64,000 nucleotides of DNA, from contig CP015028.1 of the NCBI GenBank assembly GCA_011455275.1, positions 1,214,911-1,278,910 of the forward strand, written 5' to 3'. The notes beneath the pieces are model-generated. The model ran no database searches, had not been told where the DNA came from, and saw only the letters and a program-made list of their open reading frames with translations. Below, one piece after another: positions 63,584 through 64,000 of the stretch (its first letter is position 1; each line of letters starts with the position of its first letter). The DNA is from Pasteurellaceae bacterium Orientalotternb1 (lineage in GTDB: Bacteria; Pseudomonadota; Gammaproteobacteria; Enterobacterales; Pasteurellaceae). Both the position numbers and the translations under genes were made by a program.

Positions 63584-64000
63584 ATGAAACCTAAATTATT
63601 TCACAAGCAGAAACAATCTACGCCAATTTCTGCTAAAATGCAACAAATTTCTAGATTGTTATTGACAACCCCAAACCGTTCGCCGTATGCTTCCCCCGCT
63701 TTCGCAAAATCGAAAGCCGAGTGTGGAAACTCGAATAGATACACGGCGAATAATAGCACGCTTTTAATCCGTGCTTTTTTTATTCGTTGCTCACGCACAC
63801 CTAAAGAACGCCGATTTTTGGCGTGTTCGCCTATGGTAGCGTGTAGCGGGCAAGGCTTAGCCCTTGACTGTGTTCCGTGTATCGCAGTTTTCCACCCCGT
63901 TGCACGCTATCGCCCTACATTGTGGAAAATGTTAGCGATAGCCCCAATCAATTTTTACACGGAGCTATCAGCAATGAAACAATTTGCCTACTCATTCCTA
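63584..64000 (+). CDS. Ash/Icd-like satellite ORF, partial at the window end
   Basis: From ATG 63584 (AGGAATATAAGAA upstream) the frame stays open to base 64000. It reads MKPKLFHKQKQSTPISAKMQ, RFLACSPMVACSGQGLALDC and ends at MKQFAYSFL. The cysteine-rich LACSPMVACSG stretch recalls the Ash/Icd-like ORFs of P4-type elements, some of which inhibit host cell division. The 3' end is outside the window. Confidence 0.5.
   Translation, partial: MKPKLFHKQKQSTPISAKMQQISRLLLTTPNRSPYASPAFAKSKAECGNSNRYTANNSTLLIRAFFIRCSRTPKERRFLACSPMVACSGQGLALDCVPCIAVFHPVARYRPTLWKMLAIAPINFYTELSAMKQFAYSFL

Larger units (their letters stand above)
57430..64000. mobile_element. P4-like phage satellite (left part, runs off the window)
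   Basis: Starts within the initiator-type tRNA gene and continues past the window end. Genes in order: P4-type integrase, coiled-coil protein, AlpA, coiled-coil/assembly candidate, P2 gpN-like capsid, small ORF, unknown 273-residue protein, second AlpA, Ogr/Delta zinc finger, Ash/Icd-like ORF. No primase is seen yet, and the right att site is outside the window. Confidence 0.8.

Overview
The window is chromosomal DNA from a member of the Pasteurellaceae. The clearest sign is the short motif ACAAGCGGTC, usually followed by an A/T-rich TTTGCAAA segment. It recurs dozens of times between and inside genes and matches the 'Apl-type' DNA uptake signal sequence of the Actinobacillus pleuropneumoniae / Mannheimia / Bibersteinia branch, not the Haemophilus AAGTGCGGT type. 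Gene content and order (pnp-nlpI-deaD, dsbC-recJ, aceE-aceF-lpdA-yacL, uvrA<>ssb, cpxRA, purE-purK, mltA next to an initiator tRNA) fit this. A species cannot be assigned from sequence reading alone.

Layout. 1-18.9 kb is core: RNA turnover (pnp, nlpI, deaD, tadA, frr), LPS heptose synthesis (gmhA), zinc uptake (znuBC), envelope enzymes (mepM, dsbC), recJ, an OmpA-type lipoprotein, a HAD phosphatase, dapA and folD. 19.0-28.4 kb is an accessory block after a tRNA-Pro/tRNA-Arg pair. It is a decayed lambdoid prophage: multiply frameshifted integrase, HicB, antiterminator-like protein, DUF2513, RelBE, BRO antirepressor, holin, truncated endolysin, Rz/Rz1. It carries cargo: a Slam-type surface lipoprotein behind a perfect CRP site, a two-gene small-membrane-protein module, and a colicin-like pore-forming bacteriocin with a convergent immunity gene. 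An IS3-family remnant closes the block. 28.4-57.2 kb is core again: can, cspD, garK, nif3, selO, cpxRA, mazG, pepP, purKE, the pyruvate dehydrogenase operon, yacL, uvrA, ssb, a BtuB/BtuFCD-like TonB uptake locus and mltA. A second copy of the small-membrane module sits at 36.64-36.95 kb under a LexA box. 57.4-64.0 kb is the left part of a P4-like satellite integrated at an initiator-type tRNA gene whose anticodon reads AAT, not CAT. It encodes integrase, two AlpA regulators, a P2 gpN-like major capsid protein with a coiled-coil partner, an Ogr/Delta zinc-finger protein and an Ash/Icd-like ORF that runs off the window.

How the parts work together. SOS control is visible at uvrA/ssb and at the second small-membrane module. 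Purine control (PurR boxes) is visible at purE and folD. The most novel-looking system is the bacteriocin locus at 25.0-26.6 kb: an acidic disordered N-terminus with a TonB-box-like motif, a pore-forming colicin domain, and a three-helix immunity protein on the opposite strand, placed directly upstream of a phage lysis cassette. The recurrent small-membrane module and the altered initiator tRNA are the next most interesting.
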